Shown here in pieces: positions 7,930-17,094 of a DNA stretch of 64,000 nucleotides. This stretch comes from Vibrio sp. RE88 (GTDB lineage Bacteria > Pseudomonadota > Gammaproteobacteria > Enterobacterales > Vibrionaceae). The translations under genes and the position numbers were made by a program. The stretch covers positions 372,001-436,000 of the forward strand of contig NZ_VTYQ01000001.1 of NCBI RefSeq assembly GCF_013113835.1, in the 5' to 3' direction. Position 1 is the stretch's first letter; the number at the start of each line of letters is the position of its first letter. The notes under the pieces are model-generated. The model was given only the letters and a program-made list of their open reading frames with translations. It was not told where the DNA came from and searched no databases.

Positions 7930-9378
7930 ATGACAGCCGTAATGATAGACCACACACACTCTTCGTTTGACAACCTAAGTCAGGTGCTTGATGTTCAGAA
8001 ACAAGCATTTGCAGAAAACCCAATGCCAAATGCAGATGAGCGTATCGCTAAGCTGAAGAAGTTGAACTACGCAGTGTTGGACTACAAAGATCAGCTTATT
8101 GAGGCTGTCAGCGCCGACTTCAGTAACCGTAGTTCGGCGGAAACCATGATGGTGGAGATTCTTGCTGCATTGGAAGGTATTGCTTACAACAAAAAGCATT
8201 TACGCAAGTGGATGAAAGCGCAAAAGCGCCATGTGCCTCTTTCCCTTAAGCCGTCTCGGGTTGAGGTGAGATATCAACCACTCGGTGTGATTGGCATCGT
8301 TGTCCCTTGGAACTTCCCGATTTTTCTTGGCTTATCACCTCTTATAGGTGCTCTGGCGGCAGGTAATCGAGCCATGATCAAAACCTCAGAATTTGCTCCG
8401 AAGACATCTACGGTAATGAAAGAGATGTTGGGCTCTATATTTGATGAGAATGAAGTGGCAGTCGTGGAAGGCGATGTTGAGGTCAGCAGCGCGTTCACCA
8501 AATTACCTTTTGACCACCTAGTGTTTACGGGAGCAACCAGCGTGGGCAAATTGGTGATGAAGTCTGCGGCAGAGAACCTAACGCCTGTAACACTGGAGCT
8601 TGGAGGGAAGTCGCCCGCTATTATTCACGATAGCTACTCTGCCAAAGAAGCGGCCAAACGTCTCGCATTTGGTAAGGCGATTAATGCCGGTCAGGTGTGT
8701 GTGTCTCCAGACTATGTGTTCTGTCATCACTCTCAAGTAGAAGAGTTTTGCGAGACATTCAGTGACGTGTTTGCCAGCCGCTATCCAAGCATGAAAAACA
8801 ATCAGGACTACACCGCGATCATTAATGAACGCCAGCTAAACCGACTTCAGCAGTATCTACAAGATGCAGAGGACAAAGGCGCAACATTAATTGAGATAAA
8901 CCCTGCAAATGAAGACTTCTCGGGCACTCGAAAACTGCCAATGACGCTTGTGCTTAATCCAACTACCGACATGTTGGTGTTGCAGGAAGAGATATTTGGT
9001 CCGATTCTTCCGGTTATCACCTATTCGGATATGTCGGAAGTGACGGATTACGTTCAAGCGGGCGAGAGACCACTGGCTCTGTACTACTTCGATGATGACC
9101 AGCGCCGGGCAAATCAGCTCCTTGATACGACCCATTCTGGCGGTGCTTGCATCAACGATTCTATGATTCATGTGATGGCAGATGATATTCCTTTTGGCGG
9201 TGTGGGTGCTTCAGGAATGGGCCACTACCACGGTAAAGAGGGTTTTCTGAATTTCAGTAAAGCAAAAGGCGTGGTGAAGAAAGGGAAAATCGATCTTGCG
9301 AGTATGATTGCAGCTCCATGGGACAATAAGATGTTTAATTTGTTGGTGAAGTTCCGCCTATGGCGTTACAGCCGATGA
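7930..9378 (+). CDS. calB: Coniferyl-aldehyde-type aldehyde dehydrogenase (NAD(P)+)
   Basis: 482 residues from the ATG at 7930; GGAGG at 7917-7921 fits this start, not the TTG inside it. The ALDH fold is complete: PWNFP near 126-130, the cofactor-binding FTGATSVGK near 199-207, general base E223 in LELGGKSP, and catalytic C257 in NAGQVCVSP. The short N-terminus and C-terminal FSKAKGVV put it in the class-3-like/CalB group, enzymes that oxidise aromatic or medium-chain aldehydes to acids. The physiological substrate may be a generic aldehyde and not lignin-derived. The convergent LysR gene ends 5 bp downstream. Confidence 0.83.
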   Translation: MTAVMIDHTHSSFDNLSQVLDVQKQAFAENPMPNADERIAKLKKLNYAVLDYKDQLIEAVSADFSNRSSAETMMVEILAALEGIAYNKKHLRKWMKAQKRHVPLSLKPSRVEVRYQPLGVIGIVVPWNFPIFLGLSPLIGALAAGNRAMIKTSEFAPKTSTVMKEMLGSIFDENEVAVVEGDVEVSSAFTKLPFDHLVFTGATSVGKLVMKSAAENLTPVTLELGGKSPAIIHDSYSAKEAAKRLAFGKAINAGQVCVSPDYVFCHHSQVEEFCETFSDVFASRYPSMKNNQDYTAIINERQLNRLQQYLQDAEDKGATLIEINPANEDFSGTRKLPMTLVLNPTTDMLVLQEEIFGPILPVITYSDMSEVTDYVQAGERPLALYYFDDDQRRANQLLDTTHSGGACINDSMIHVMADDIPFGGVGASGMGHYHGKEGFLNFSKAKGVVKKGKIDLASMIAAPWDNKMFNLLVKFRLWRYSR

Positions 9379-9383
9379 GCGGG

Positions 9384-10250
9384 TTACTCATCTGACGCGT
9401 TCCAGTCGTTAAAGTATGACCAGATTCGATTGCCGACAGGGCCAAGCGCTTTACTTTTTTGTCGTGCTACGTATATAGGGACCTGAATAGCATCAAGGTT
9501 TGCCAGTCGCGTTAACGACGCGTCTTGTTCAACTTCGTGGCTGGCGAGCCTTCCCCATCCTAATCCACTTTTTACTAACGCTTTTTTTGTATTGTGATCC
9601 GAAACGTACCACTGCTGAGCTTGGCTTACGATGCCAGAATCCGGGCTGGTTTTATAGGATGATTTAACCACTACTTGCGGGTAAGGCAATAGGTCTTTTA
9701 AGCTAATTTTATTATTGGCAGCTAAAGGAAATTGGTCTGAAATGTACACGGGCAGAGAAAGCTGATCGATATGACGATAAACCACCTGTTCTTGGTTAAG
9801 GCTTCTCGCGGCGTAGATACCGATGTCGACTAAGTCATCCAATAACATTCTTTCACCGGATGCAGTTTCGATGTTGAGGTGAATGATGGTATTGGGAAAT
9901 TCCACACGTAATTGATGCAGCAATTTGGCCACTTTTTCGATAGGGAAAATTGCGCTAACGCCAATACGAACTTCGCTTTCTACTTCGCCATTCATCTGAC
10001 GAGCAAACTGATCAAATTCATTAGCAGCTTCGATCAACTGCTGTATTTTTTGAATCAAGATTTTTCCATCTCGAGTTAACTCAGGTCGATATGTATCTCG
10101 ATCGAATATTTGGATCTGATAGTAATCTTCGACTTGTTTTACCGAGTAAGACACCGCGGAACGCGCTTTAAACAGCTTTTCACTCGCTTTCCGAAAGCTG
10201 CCTTCTTGATGAATCACGTTAATCACGTGCAGATGTTCTAATGCAATCAT
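9384..10250 (-). CDS. LysR-family transcriptional regulator
   Basis: 288 residues. The N-terminal helix-turn-helix (LHVINVIHQEGSFRKASEKL, then RSAVSYSVKQVE) is at 5-60, with a substrate-binding domain after about 90. It is transcribed away from the haloalkane dehalogenase/SDR operon across 156 bp, so it is the likely regulator of that operon. The gene ends only 5 bp from the dehydrogenase stop on the other strand, leaving no room for separate terminators. Confidence 0.87.
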   Translation of the reverse strand: MIALEHLHVINVIHQEGSFRKASEKLFKARSAVSYSVKQVEDYYQIQIFDRDTYRPELTRDGKILIQKIQQLIEAANEFDQFARQMNGEVESEVRIGVSAIFPIEKVAKLLHQLRVEFPNTIIHLNIETASGERMLLDDLVDIGIYAARSLNQEQVVYRHIDQLSLPVYISDQFPLAANNKISLKDLLPYPQVVVKSSYKTSPDSGIVSQAQQWYVSDHNTKKALVKSGLGWGRLASHEVEQDASLTRLANLDAIQVPIYVARQKSKALGPVGNRIWSYFNDWNASDE

Positions 10251-10406
10251 GGTCTAATTTTATGACCATTAAGGTCTAAAAGCTATGCTTTTTTAGAACC
10301 TGTTTCTTCTCTAAAGTAATCCCATCAAGTTAATAAAGAAGAGCGGCTAATTCGTTAGCTGACTGATTTTGGATGGTCAAAAAATACGACCAAGATGGAG
10401 AAGGCT

Positions 10407-11396
10407 ATGACTCACCAAGTACTCAGAACCCCAGATTCTGCATTCACCAATCTTAAAGATTATCCGTTTGCTCCTCATTACTTGGAGGTGGAAGGGATGC
10501 GAGTACATTACGTGGATGAAGGTGACCGTGAAGCTAGAGTTATTTTTCTTCTGCATGGGCAGCCTTCTTGGAGCTACCTGTATCGTCACATGATTCCTGT
10601 ACTGGTGAAACAGGGTTTTCGGGTGATTGCCCCAGATATGATTGGATTCGGTAAGTCAGATAAACCGATTAATCCAGCAATGCACAACTACGAAAACCAC
10701 GTCAAATGGATGAGTCAGTTCGTTGAGCAGCTAAACATTCGTCATGCTGCGGCATTCATGCAAGATTGGGGCGGTATGATCGGCCTGCGAGTATTAGCTC
10801 GTCAGCCACAATGGCTTGATCGACTGGTGGTGGCTAATACTGCGTTAGCTCAAATGAATCGGCTGGAAAAGTTTATGCTGCCAAAAGTGCTCAAGCTCAT
10901 GGTGCTAGCGGCAGGCAAGCCGGACTTATCGACCTTGATTAACAAGATCGATTGCGGCAACTGGGCTGGCTACTTTCGACATCAACCAGAGTATGAATTA
11001 GGAGAGGTGATTCAGGCGCTGTGTACCACCACCTTAGATGATGAAGAAAAACGAGCTTATGACGCTCCATTTCCTAGTCAAGAGTTCCTTGCCGGCCCTA
11101 GACGAATGCCAGAGCTCGTTGCAGAAGATTTAGAGCAGGTCAATGCTGATTGGCGACGATTAAAGGAATGGGAGAAACCTGTTCTGACACTTTTCAGTGA
11201 GCGTGATCCATTTCTGGCTGGGCGCGGTTATGACGTGGAGTTTCAGCGAAACTTTATTGGTGCCAAAGGTCAGCCACATATGACGACTCCGGATGCGTCG
11301 CACTTTTTACAAGAAGATCAACCTCAGTTCTTAGCCAGTCAGGTTACTGACTGGCTCAAATCAACACATTTCAACTCATATGGAGTTAATGCATGA
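10407..11396 (+). CDS. Haloalkane dehalogenase-like alpha/beta hydrolase
   Basis: 329 residues from the ATG at 10407, preceded by GGAGAAGG; an ATG four codons earlier overlaps that ribosome site. Hallmarks of subfamily I haloalkane dehalogenases (DhlA/DhmA-like): HGQPSWSYLYR at 50-60 (oxyanion region), FGKSDKP, nucleophile D120 followed by W121 in MQDWGG, D267 in SERDPF, and H299 in DASHFLQED. W186 in CGNWAGYF is a candidate second halide-binding Trp. The expected reaction is hydrolytic cleavage of a carbon-halogen bond to an alcohol, plausible for a marine bacterium exposed to organohalides. The next gene overlaps by 4 bases (ATGA), so the two are translationally coupled. Close homologues can have other hydrolase activities. 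Confidence 0.8.
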   Translation: MTHQVLRTPDSAFTNLKDYPFAPHYLEVEGMRVHYVDEGDREARVIFLLHGQPSWSYLYRHMIPVLVKQGFRVIAPDMIGFGKSDKPINPAMHNYENHVKWMSQFVEQLNIRHAAAFMQDWGGMIGLRVLARQPQWLDRLVVANTALAQMNRLEKFMLPKVLKLMVLAAGKPDLSTLINKIDCGNWAGYFRHQPEYELGEVIQALCTTTLDDEEKRAYDAPFPSQEFLAGPRRMPELVAEDLEQVNADWRRLKEWEKPVLTLFSERDPFLAGRGYDVEFQRNFIGAKGQPHMTTPDASHFLQEDQPQFLASQVTDWLKSTHFNSYGVNA

Positions 11397-11995
11397 AAAT
11401 ATTAGCTATCGGTGCCAACGGCGTAATAGGGAAAGCTGTTGTCGAAAAATTAAGTCAGTCTCATCAGGTAATTGCAGTTGGACATTCTCAGGGAGATTTG
11501 AGAGTCGATATTGAAAGTCAGGAATCAATACGAACGATGTTTGAGTCTGTTGGAGTTGTGGACGCCATTATTAGCATGGCTGGAAATGGAGAAATGGGCA
11601 GTATCAACGACATGCCAAATTCTGGGTACGCTACAGTGCTGAAAGGTAAGCTGATGGGGCAGGTTAACTTGGTGCGTATTGGTCGGGAGTACCTTAAGGC
11701 TGGAGGTTCTATCACTCTCACGTCAGGGCAAGCAGCAAACTACCCTATGGCGGGTACTGCAGCAATCTCGATTGGTGTCGCGGGTATTAACGCTTTTGTT
11801 GGTGTTGCAGCGTTGGAGTTTGAGCAAGGTAAGCGGATTAATGCTGTTAGCCCAGCTGTAGTTAAGGAAACTCTCGAACAATGGGGTGTGGATAGTGCAG
11901 ATGGTATTCCTGCAGAGCAAGTTGCAGAATATTACCAACACAGTGTGGAAGGTGATAAAACGGGGCAAATTTATAATGCTGTTTTAGCACAGTAA
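11393..11995 (+). CDS. Short-chain dehydrogenase/reductase (atypical, 200 aa)
   Basis: 200 residues overlapping the dehalogenase stop by 4 bases. The Rossmann motif GANGVIG is at 7-13, followed by VIAVGHSQGDLRVDI, where the acidic/polar end of beta-2 helps set cofactor choice; MAGNGEMG is the NAG-like motif. The classical YxxxK catalytic pair is not visible: TSGQAANYPMAGTAA stands where it would be expected. This is a feature of the short SDR subgroup annotated only as short-chain dehydrogenase. Operon context suggests it acts on the product of the dehalogenase, for example an alcohol, but that is inference. Confidence 0.8.
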   Translation: MKILAIGANGVIGKAVVEKLSQSHQVIAVGHSQGDLRVDIESQESIRTMFESVGVVDAIISMAGNGEMGSINDMPNSGYATVLKGKLMGQVNLVRIGREYLKAGGSITLTSGQAANYPMAGTAAISIGVAGINAFVGVAALEFEQGKRINAVSPAVVKETLEQWGVDSADGIPAEQVAEYYQHSVEGDKTGQIYNAVLAQ

Positions 11996-11999
11996 AATT

Positions 12000-12023
12000 A
12001 AGGGGACGTTTGTCCCCTTTTTA
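12000..12023 (+). terminator. Rho-independent terminator of the dehalogenase/SDR operon
   Basis: GGGGAC, a GTTT loop, GTCCCC and then TTTTT, immediately after the SDR stop codon. Confidence 0.85.
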
Positions 12024-12027
12024 TCAA

Positions 12028-12822
12028 TTACTGTTTGAGTTCGCGCTCAACGTATTCCATGCACACCTGTTGCGCTTTATGATTGATCTCAACCTGTTCT
12101 TGCTTTCTTAGTGACAGGTAAATATCAACCATTGTTTCTAGCGCAGGAATCAGTGCCTTTCTATCTGGTGGGCAGACGGTTTGCTTAAGCTGCTCAGTGA
12201 AGTCAGGTAAGCGCTGCTCAATTTTACGTACCCCCGATGGCGTTATACCTTGTTGCTTAAGTGCCAGTGGCGAGAGGGCTACCGTTCTGAGAAATGACAG
12301 AAACTCCATTGCCTCAAAGTACTCGCCACGAGCAATTTTTGTTGCGCCGTAGTGTAGCCAAATCCAGATTCTGTCCTCAATCCATTGTGGCTCTGGCTGA
12401 GGGTAATGATGCTCAGAGCTGTCCAGTACATCCGACAAACTTGAGCCACGTTGCCAGACGACTTGTGTGTCGTCGACGCGCACAGCGGCATCGGGCAGCG
12501 CAACAAACTTGAAATCGACGTGCACGGTATCAGGTTCATATAGGGCGATGACAAGCCTTGGCTCACCCACGTGTTCACCGGTAAACGCTGCTAACTTGCC
12601 TTCGATTTTGTCAATCAACTGAAATCTTTGCGCCATGACTTCTGCAAAGTCATCTGGATTGATCGCAATGACCAGATCGAGATCACTAAAGCGATCCATG
12701 GAATCAGAAGCGTACGAACCGCTAGCGCCGATACCAAGGATGCGAGAGTCCTGGGAAAACTGATCAACAATTTTTATCAGTAGCTGCTTATGGGAGTCAG
12801 GAAGTGTGGTTGGATATTTCAT
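12028..12822 (-). CDS. Nucleotidyltransferase-domain protein
   Basis: 264 residues. The N-terminal polymerase-beta-like motif is clear: GASGSYASDS, then SDLDLVIAI (the GS...DxD metal site), residues about 34-57. A helical C-terminal part follows (about 130-264). The layout resembles the ANT/streptomycin-type and DUF4037-type nucleotidyltransferases, which adenylylate small molecules, but nothing shows that this is a resistance gene. It is a single gene on the minus strand with a stem-loop upstream, and may function in cell physiology and not antibiotic modification. Confidence 0.72.
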   Translation of the reverse strand: MKYPTTLPDSHKQLLIKIVDQFSQDSRILGIGASGSYASDSMDRFSDLDLVIAINPDDFAEVMAQRFQLIDKIEGKLAAFTGEHVGEPRLVIALYEPDTVHVDFKFVALPDAAVRVDDTQVVWQRGSSLSDVLDSSEHHYPQPEPQWIEDRIWIWLHYGATKIARGEYFEAMEFLSFLRTVALSPLALKQQGITPSGVRKIEQRLPDFTEQLKQTVCPPDRKALIPALETMVDIYLSLRKQEQVEINHKAQQVCMEYVERELKQ

Positions 12823-12851
12823 ATTTTACCTTCAATCGTGTTCGATGTGAG

Positions 12852-12869
12852 AACTGCCGGACGGCAGTT
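12852..12869. terminator. Perfect 8-bp stem between sensor kinase and nucleotidyltransferase genes
   Basis: AACTGCCG, a two-base loop, CGGCAGTT. It is positioned as a possible terminator or attenuator between two minus-strand genes, but has no T-run on either side. Confidence 0.4.
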
Positions 12870-12986
12870 AGTGCGGTAAAATTAACGCAGCATTACAAAG
12901 TAACCGGATAGGTAGCTGATTGCAATACTGCGTTGAACTGGAGCTGCTGTTTGTCATCAACCAAGGTGTTTGTTGGCTGCTTCAGT

Positions 12987-14369
12987 CTATAAAGTAATGG
13001 TAAATGTACTGCCTTGATTCGGTTCAGACACCAGTTGAATGCTGCCACCTAAGTTATCGACCATGGCTGCGGCCAGTGATAGGCCCAGTCCGTAGCCTTC
13101 AATATTGCTGCGACTCGCATCAACGCGGTAGAGCCGTTCGAAAATCAAATCCTGATACTGTTTGTCGATACCAATACCCGTATCTGAGACAAGAATCTGA
13201 GCGTGATGGTCACTTGTTTTATTGGCTTTTAGACTAACTTTTCCGCCTGTTTCGGTGTATTTAATTGCATTATCGACCAAGTTCACCAGCGCCTGTGTGA
13301 GTTTTTCTGGGTCTGATTGAATGATGAGATTGTCATCAGCCATTGCCTGCAATTGAATCTGTTTGTCATCCGCCACGTCTTCATACCAACTCACAACGGT
13401 TTTCAGCACCTCAGAGACATTGGTTGAGGTGCTTTGTTGCTGACGTTTGCCAGTGACTTCATCGTTGAGCTTCATTAGAGCGGTAAGCATATTGCTGGCT
13501 TGCATTGCATATTCAGCGCAATCAGATAAAGCGTGCTCCATCTGCTGGGTGTTTTTGCTGTCTAACAGCGCGGATTGTGAAGAGAGCGTAATCCGTGACA
13601 AGGGGGTACGGATATCATGAGCAATGGCATCCACAGTCGTATTGAGTGTAGTAGTAACATGGTGCAGTCGGGCGATAGTGTCATGCACACTGGCACTGAT
13701 GACGCTCAGCCCTTGCGGCGTGGCGGTTGGTTTGTCCGTCATCTCTAACTTGCCTTGGCTGAGTTTATCCAGAGAATCTCCGAGCGTAACCAGTGGTGAC
13801 ATCGCGCTGCGAATAATGCGGTGAGTGAACAAAGTAGTGATAGCAACCAACACAATTAAGGCGTACAAAGTCATCAGCCATTGTTTATAGGCGATAGCGT
13901 AACGCGGTTGATTGTCGAGAACTAACCAAAAATCTAGCGTTTCTCCTTTAATCTGCAGCGACATATATGGGTTAATAATGAAAGCCGTGAACCAGGATTT
14001 ATCATCTGTGACGTAATCATTGAGTTTGATGTCGGCTGGCAAGTTGTTATCACCAGCGACAAAGTTGGGGCTTGCCGCAGGCTCTTTCGAAATAGAAAAG
14101 GCCGCGATATTGTTTTCGATCAGGCGATGCGGATTGGCAGTCATGACGTGAATCAGTTGATCGGCTGAATCGTAGGTAAGAATACGCTGGTATTCAGTGG
14201 CCATTGAGTTGAGGATTTTCTTTTCGGTGCGATATAAATCGAAGAAGAACATCACTCCAACCACTATTTCAACCAGTATCAGGCACAGCAATAAGATCGC
14301 CATAAACCGCATCAGTAGTGTGTTGCGTGCCTTAGCCAGTGCCTGCTCAATGTTGTGACTTGAGGACAT
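12987..14369 (-). CDS. Sensor histidine kinase (OmpR/QseC-like two-component system)
   Basis: 460 residues from the ATG at 14369, which has GAGGGG upstream and overlaps the response-regulator gene by 23 bases. Two membrane helices (about 18-43 and 165-183) flank a periplasmic sensor of about 120 residues with no recognisable fold. HAMP is at 183-240, the phospho-acceptor H251 in AIAHDIRTPLSR, and the ATPase N, G1 and G2 boxes (NLVDNAIKYT, DTGIGI, GYGLGLSLA) follow. It pairs with the upstream response regulator. The gene on the other side of the regulator encodes a secreted HbpS/GlcG-like protein, hinting at a haem- or redox-related signal; that link is inference. Confidence 0.9.
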   Translation of the reverse strand: MSSSHNIEQALAKARNTLLMRFMAILLLCLILVEIVVGVMFFFDLYRTEKKILNSMATEYQRILTYDSADQLIHVMTANPHRLIENNIAAFSISKEPAASPNFVAGDNNLPADIKLNDYVTDDKSWFTAFIINPYMSLQIKGETLDFWLVLDNQPRYAIAYKQWLMTLYALIVLVAITTLFTHRIIRSAMSPLVTLGDSLDKLSQGKLEMTDKPTATPQGLSVISASVHDTIARLHHVTTTLNTTVDAIAHDIRTPLSRITLSSQSALLDSKNTQQMEHALSDCAEYAMQASNMLTALMKLNDEVTGKRQQQSTSTNVSEVLKTVVSWYEDVADDKQIQLQAMADDNLIIQSDPEKLTQALVNLVDNAIKYTETGGKVSLKANKTSDHHAQILVSDTGIGIDKQYQDLIFERLYRVDASRSNIEGYGLGLSLAAAMVDNLGGSIQLVSEPNQGSTFTITL

Positions 14370-15027
14370 AGCCAACCCCTCTGAGTGTATGAATTAATGG
14401 GGTATCAAAGCCTTTGTCCACTTTGCTGCGTAAACGACACACCAGTACATCCACCACATTGGTCTGCGGATCAAACTGATGGCCCCAGACTTGCTCAAGA
14501 ATAGCGGTTTTTGAAATGACGGTTTCAGGGTTTTCCAACATTAGTTTGATCAACATGAATTCTCGTTGGTTGAGTTGAATTGAGGCGCCATTTCTTTCAA
14601 GTGAGTGCTTGAGGAGATCCAGCGATAACTCGCTGTAGCTCAATTGATAACTTTGGGCAGGGTTCTGCTGACCTCGGCGAGCCAGTGACTGACAGCGAGC
14701 CAGCAGTTCCGGAAAGGCGAACGGCTTGACCAGATAATCATCCGCACCCGATTGCAGCCCTTTGACTCTTTCATCGACAGAATGTTTTGCGCTCAGGATG
14801 AGAACTGGTGTTGCATGGCCTTCTCCTCTCAGTTGAGCCAAGACTTCAAAGCCGTCTTTTTGTGGCAGCATGATGTCGAGCACAATCACATCGTAAGATT
14901 CGCTGATGGCTTCATGCAATCCGTCAACGCCATTGGTGGCGTGCGTTATTGTACAGCCTTCCTGCTGGAAGCCATTGATAAGAAAGCGTGCTATGTGGGT
15001 GTCATCTTCAATCAAAAGTATTTTCAT
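14347..15027 (-). CDS. OmpR-family response regulator
   Basis: 226 residues. The receiver domain has acidic residues E7-D8-D9, phospho-acceptor D51 in VLDIMLPQKDG and K101 in YLVKPF. The C-terminal winged helix (about 125-226) ends with VCRLRSKVDKG and LRGVGYVL, typical of the CusR/CopR/QseB group. It is the first gene of the two-component operon and its 3' end overlaps the kinase start. It is divergent from the HbpS-like gene across 171 bp, so that gene is the most likely target. Confidence 0.92.
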   Translation of the reverse strand: MKILLIEDDTHIARFLINGFQQEGCTITHATNGVDGLHEAISESYDVIVLDIMLPQKDGFEVLAQLRGEGHATPVLILSAKHSVDERVKGLQSGADDYLVKPFAFPELLARCQSLARRGQQNPAQSYQLSYSELSLDLLKHSLERNGASIQLNQREFMLIKLMLENPETVISKTAILEQVWGHQFDPQTNVVDVLVCRLRSKVDKGFDTPLIHTLRGVGYVLKSQH

Positions 15028-15198
15028 CAGCTGTCCATTTCCTCACTCTCCCTAAACAGTCCTTCATACTCTACCAACAACCTTTCATGAATTTAACCAA
15101 CATTACAGCTTTGTAATGATTGGGAAAGTCTTCAGTAATAGAGCCTTAGTTAGGATGTACCTGTCGAATCAAACAAGGTCTACCTTACAGGAGTGAAC

Positions 15199-15699
15199 AT
15201 GAAAACTATCAAACTTAGCGTACTAGCAGCGTCTCTTGGCTTCCTTTCAATGTCTTTCAATGCGTCAGCCGCAGATAAAGGCCACACCGTATCAGTGACG
15301 CAAATTTCCTCTCAGTCCGCTTTCAGTCTGGCAAAAGAAGCTGTTAATCAATGTGAAGCGAAAGGCTACAAAGTATCCGCGACAGTGGTTGACCTTTCGG
15401 GCAATGTACTGGCTCAACTTCGCTCAGACGGCGCAGGCATCCACACCTTAGATAGTTCACGTAAGAAAGCCTTTACTGTGACCAGTATGAAACAGCCGTC
15501 AGGGAACCTGATGAAGCTGATAGCTGACAAGCCGATTATGCAACCGTTGCAGAATATGGATGACAACTTGCTGTTCTTGGCGGGTGGCGTACCTGTTCAG
15601 CTTGATGGCAACCTAATCGGGGCAGTTGGTGTAGGCGGAGCACCGGGTGGTCACCTGGATGTGGAATGTGCCGATGCCGCAATCAAAAAAGTGTTCTAA
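15199..15699 (+). CDS. Secreted HbpS/GlcG-family (DUF336) haem-binding-like protein
   Basis: 166 residues from the ATG at 15199, with AGGAG 5-6 bases upstream; a GTG two codons earlier is poorly placed. The signal peptide runs to about residue 25 (ASLGFLSMSFNASA). The mature part matches the GlcG/HbpS domain: FSLAKEAVNQCEAKGYKVSATVVD, then LRSDGAGIHTLDSSRKKAFT, and the glycine-rich VGVGGAPGG near the end. In Streptomyces reticuli the HbpS protein binds haem and modulates the SenS/SenR two-component system. Here a two-component operon is directly divergent, so a comparable accessory-sensor role is attractive but unproven. No catalytic residues are recognisable. Confidence 0.85.
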   Translation: MKTIKLSVLAASLGFLSMSFNASAADKGHTVSVTQISSQSAFSLAKEAVNQCEAKGYKVSATVVDLSGNVLAQLRSDGAGIHTLDSSRKKAFTVTSMKQPSGNLMKLIADKPIMQPLQNMDDNLLFLAGGVPVQLDGNLIGAVGVGGAPGGHLDVECADAAIKKVF

Positions 15700-15734
15700 T
15701 TTGAGTTAACCACCGCCTTTGAGTGAGCTCAATT

Positions 15735-15766
15735 CCCCGACCGGAATTGTCTGGTCGGGGTTTGTT
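15735..15766 (+). terminator. Rho-independent terminator of the HbpS-like gene
   Basis: CCCCGACC pairs with GGTCGGGG across a 10-base loop, followed by TTTGTTT. Confidence 0.8.
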
Positions 15767-15778
15767 TATATCTGAAGT

Positions 15779-16927
15779 TTAAGCGTGAATCTGTTGGATT
15801 TTAAACTGCTCACACTGATTGAACTGGGCAAAATCCGACAGCTCTTGTTCGAGGGCAGAGTGAAAGTCATCCCGTTTTCTTAGTGTGGGCTCGATATGTA
15901 AACTCAGCGCCTGAAGTGTTGATGCTGGTTTGTCTACCTTGCAATCAACACGAGCGACTAACTTGCCATCCCACATGATAGGTAAGCAGAAGTAGCCAAA
16001 CTGGCGCTTATTCGCTGGCACATAGCATTCAAGCAGGTAATCGAAGTTGAAAATCTTCTGAGCACGTTTTCTCTGGATCAGTAAATTATCGAACGGAGAG
16101 AGTATTTTGGCCTTCTGGCGATTGAGGCGCTTGCCGAGCAAATCCAACGCGTCGTGGAACGTGTAATAGGTATGGCCGTCGACCTTAAATGGGAAAATCT
16201 CACCTTGTTGGCACAATTGCTCCATCGTGTTGCTGACCAGCTGTTTGGTGTTTTTGAGCAGGTAATTGATTTCCGACAGATGACCAAAACCATGTGCTCT
16301 GAGGTAATTCATCACCAAATAGCGCCCATATTCTTCATCGCTCGGCATTGAGGTATCTATTCCTTGCGGCAGTACTCGCTCTGTCAGGTCGTAAACCTTA
16401 TGGAAATTGCGCCTCTCGGTGATCATTAGATCACCTTGCATGTAGAGGTTCTCCAACGCCTGCTTAGTAGGTTTGGTTCCCCAGCCCTGTTTTTTTATGC
16501 CTGAAGACTCAAAGTCTTTCGCCATTAATGGCCCTTCGTGCTCAATTCGACTGATGATGTTATTCATCAACTGGTTATCGCGGCGATACCAATGATTCTG
16601 GTCTCCGGACTCTATTGCCTGTTTACGTGGCAGAGTGAAGCGATAATCTCGCATCGGCAAATACGCAGCGGCATGAGACCAGTATTCAAATACAGAACGA
16701 TTTTTTACCAGCTTATCGAGGTGATTGGGTTGATACTTTGAATTGCGGCTCCACAAGGTGTGATGGTGGGCGCGTTGAACAACCGAGATAGTGTCGATTT
16801 GCACATAGCCGATGCGCTCGAATGTTGACAGCGTGTTTTGTAACGCGCCCCCTGATTTCGGGTTGTGTGGCAAACCTTGGGACAGTAGAGCAAGCTTCTG
16901 AGCCTGTGCAATTGAGAGTGTTTCCAT
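15779..16927 (-). CDS. ycaQ: YcaQ-family DNA glycosylase-like winged-helix protein (HTH_42)
   Basis: 382 residues, matching the family length. The QxD catalytic motif is present as Q43-I-D45 in YVQIDTISVVQRAHHHTLW, followed by the conserved YWSHAAAYLPM segment and, near the C-terminus, KRLNRQKAKILSPFDNLL. YcaQ/AlkX-type enzymes excise cross-linked or alkylated bases with winged-helix repeats wrapping the DNA. It is a single gene; the short tail after residue 375 is unremarkable. Function in interstrand cross-link repair is inferred from the family. Confidence 0.82.
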   Translation of the reverse strand: METLSIAQAQKLALLSQGLPHNPKSGGALQNTLSTFERIGYVQIDTISVVQRAHHHTLWSRNSKYQPNHLDKLVKNRSVFEYWSHAAAYLPMRDYRFTLPRKQAIESGDQNHWYRRDNQLMNNIISRIEHEGPLMAKDFESSGIKKQGWGTKPTKQALENLYMQGDLMITERRNFHKVYDLTERVLPQGIDTSMPSDEEYGRYLVMNYLRAHGFGHLSEINYLLKNTKQLVSNTMEQLCQQGEIFPFKVDGHTYYTFHDALDLLGKRLNRQKAKILSPFDNLLIQRKRAQKIFNFDYLLECYVPANKRQFGYFCLPIMWDGKLVARVDCKVDKPASTLQALSLHIEPTLRKRDDFHSALEQELSDFAQFNQCEQFKIQQIHA

Positions 16928-17058
16928 ACTGAGTGTGAATCCTGTATCTAACTACTCGGGTGGGTGAGCGTCTGATTTGCAATGTAAATTGGATACATCA
17001 GTGTAATGAAAACACTCGAATCATTCGTTGGGGCAGATCGAATTATGAAGGAAAGAAT

Positions 17059-17085
17059 AAAAAGCCCCAGCGGAACGCTAGGGCT
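17059..17085 (-). terminator. Terminator of the 8-oxoguanine deaminase gene
   Basis: On the minus strand AGCCCTAGCG pairs with CGCTGGGGCT (one mismatch) and is followed by a TTTTTA run, just after the deaminase stop. Confidence 0.8.
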
Positions 17086-17094
17086 GAATTAGGT

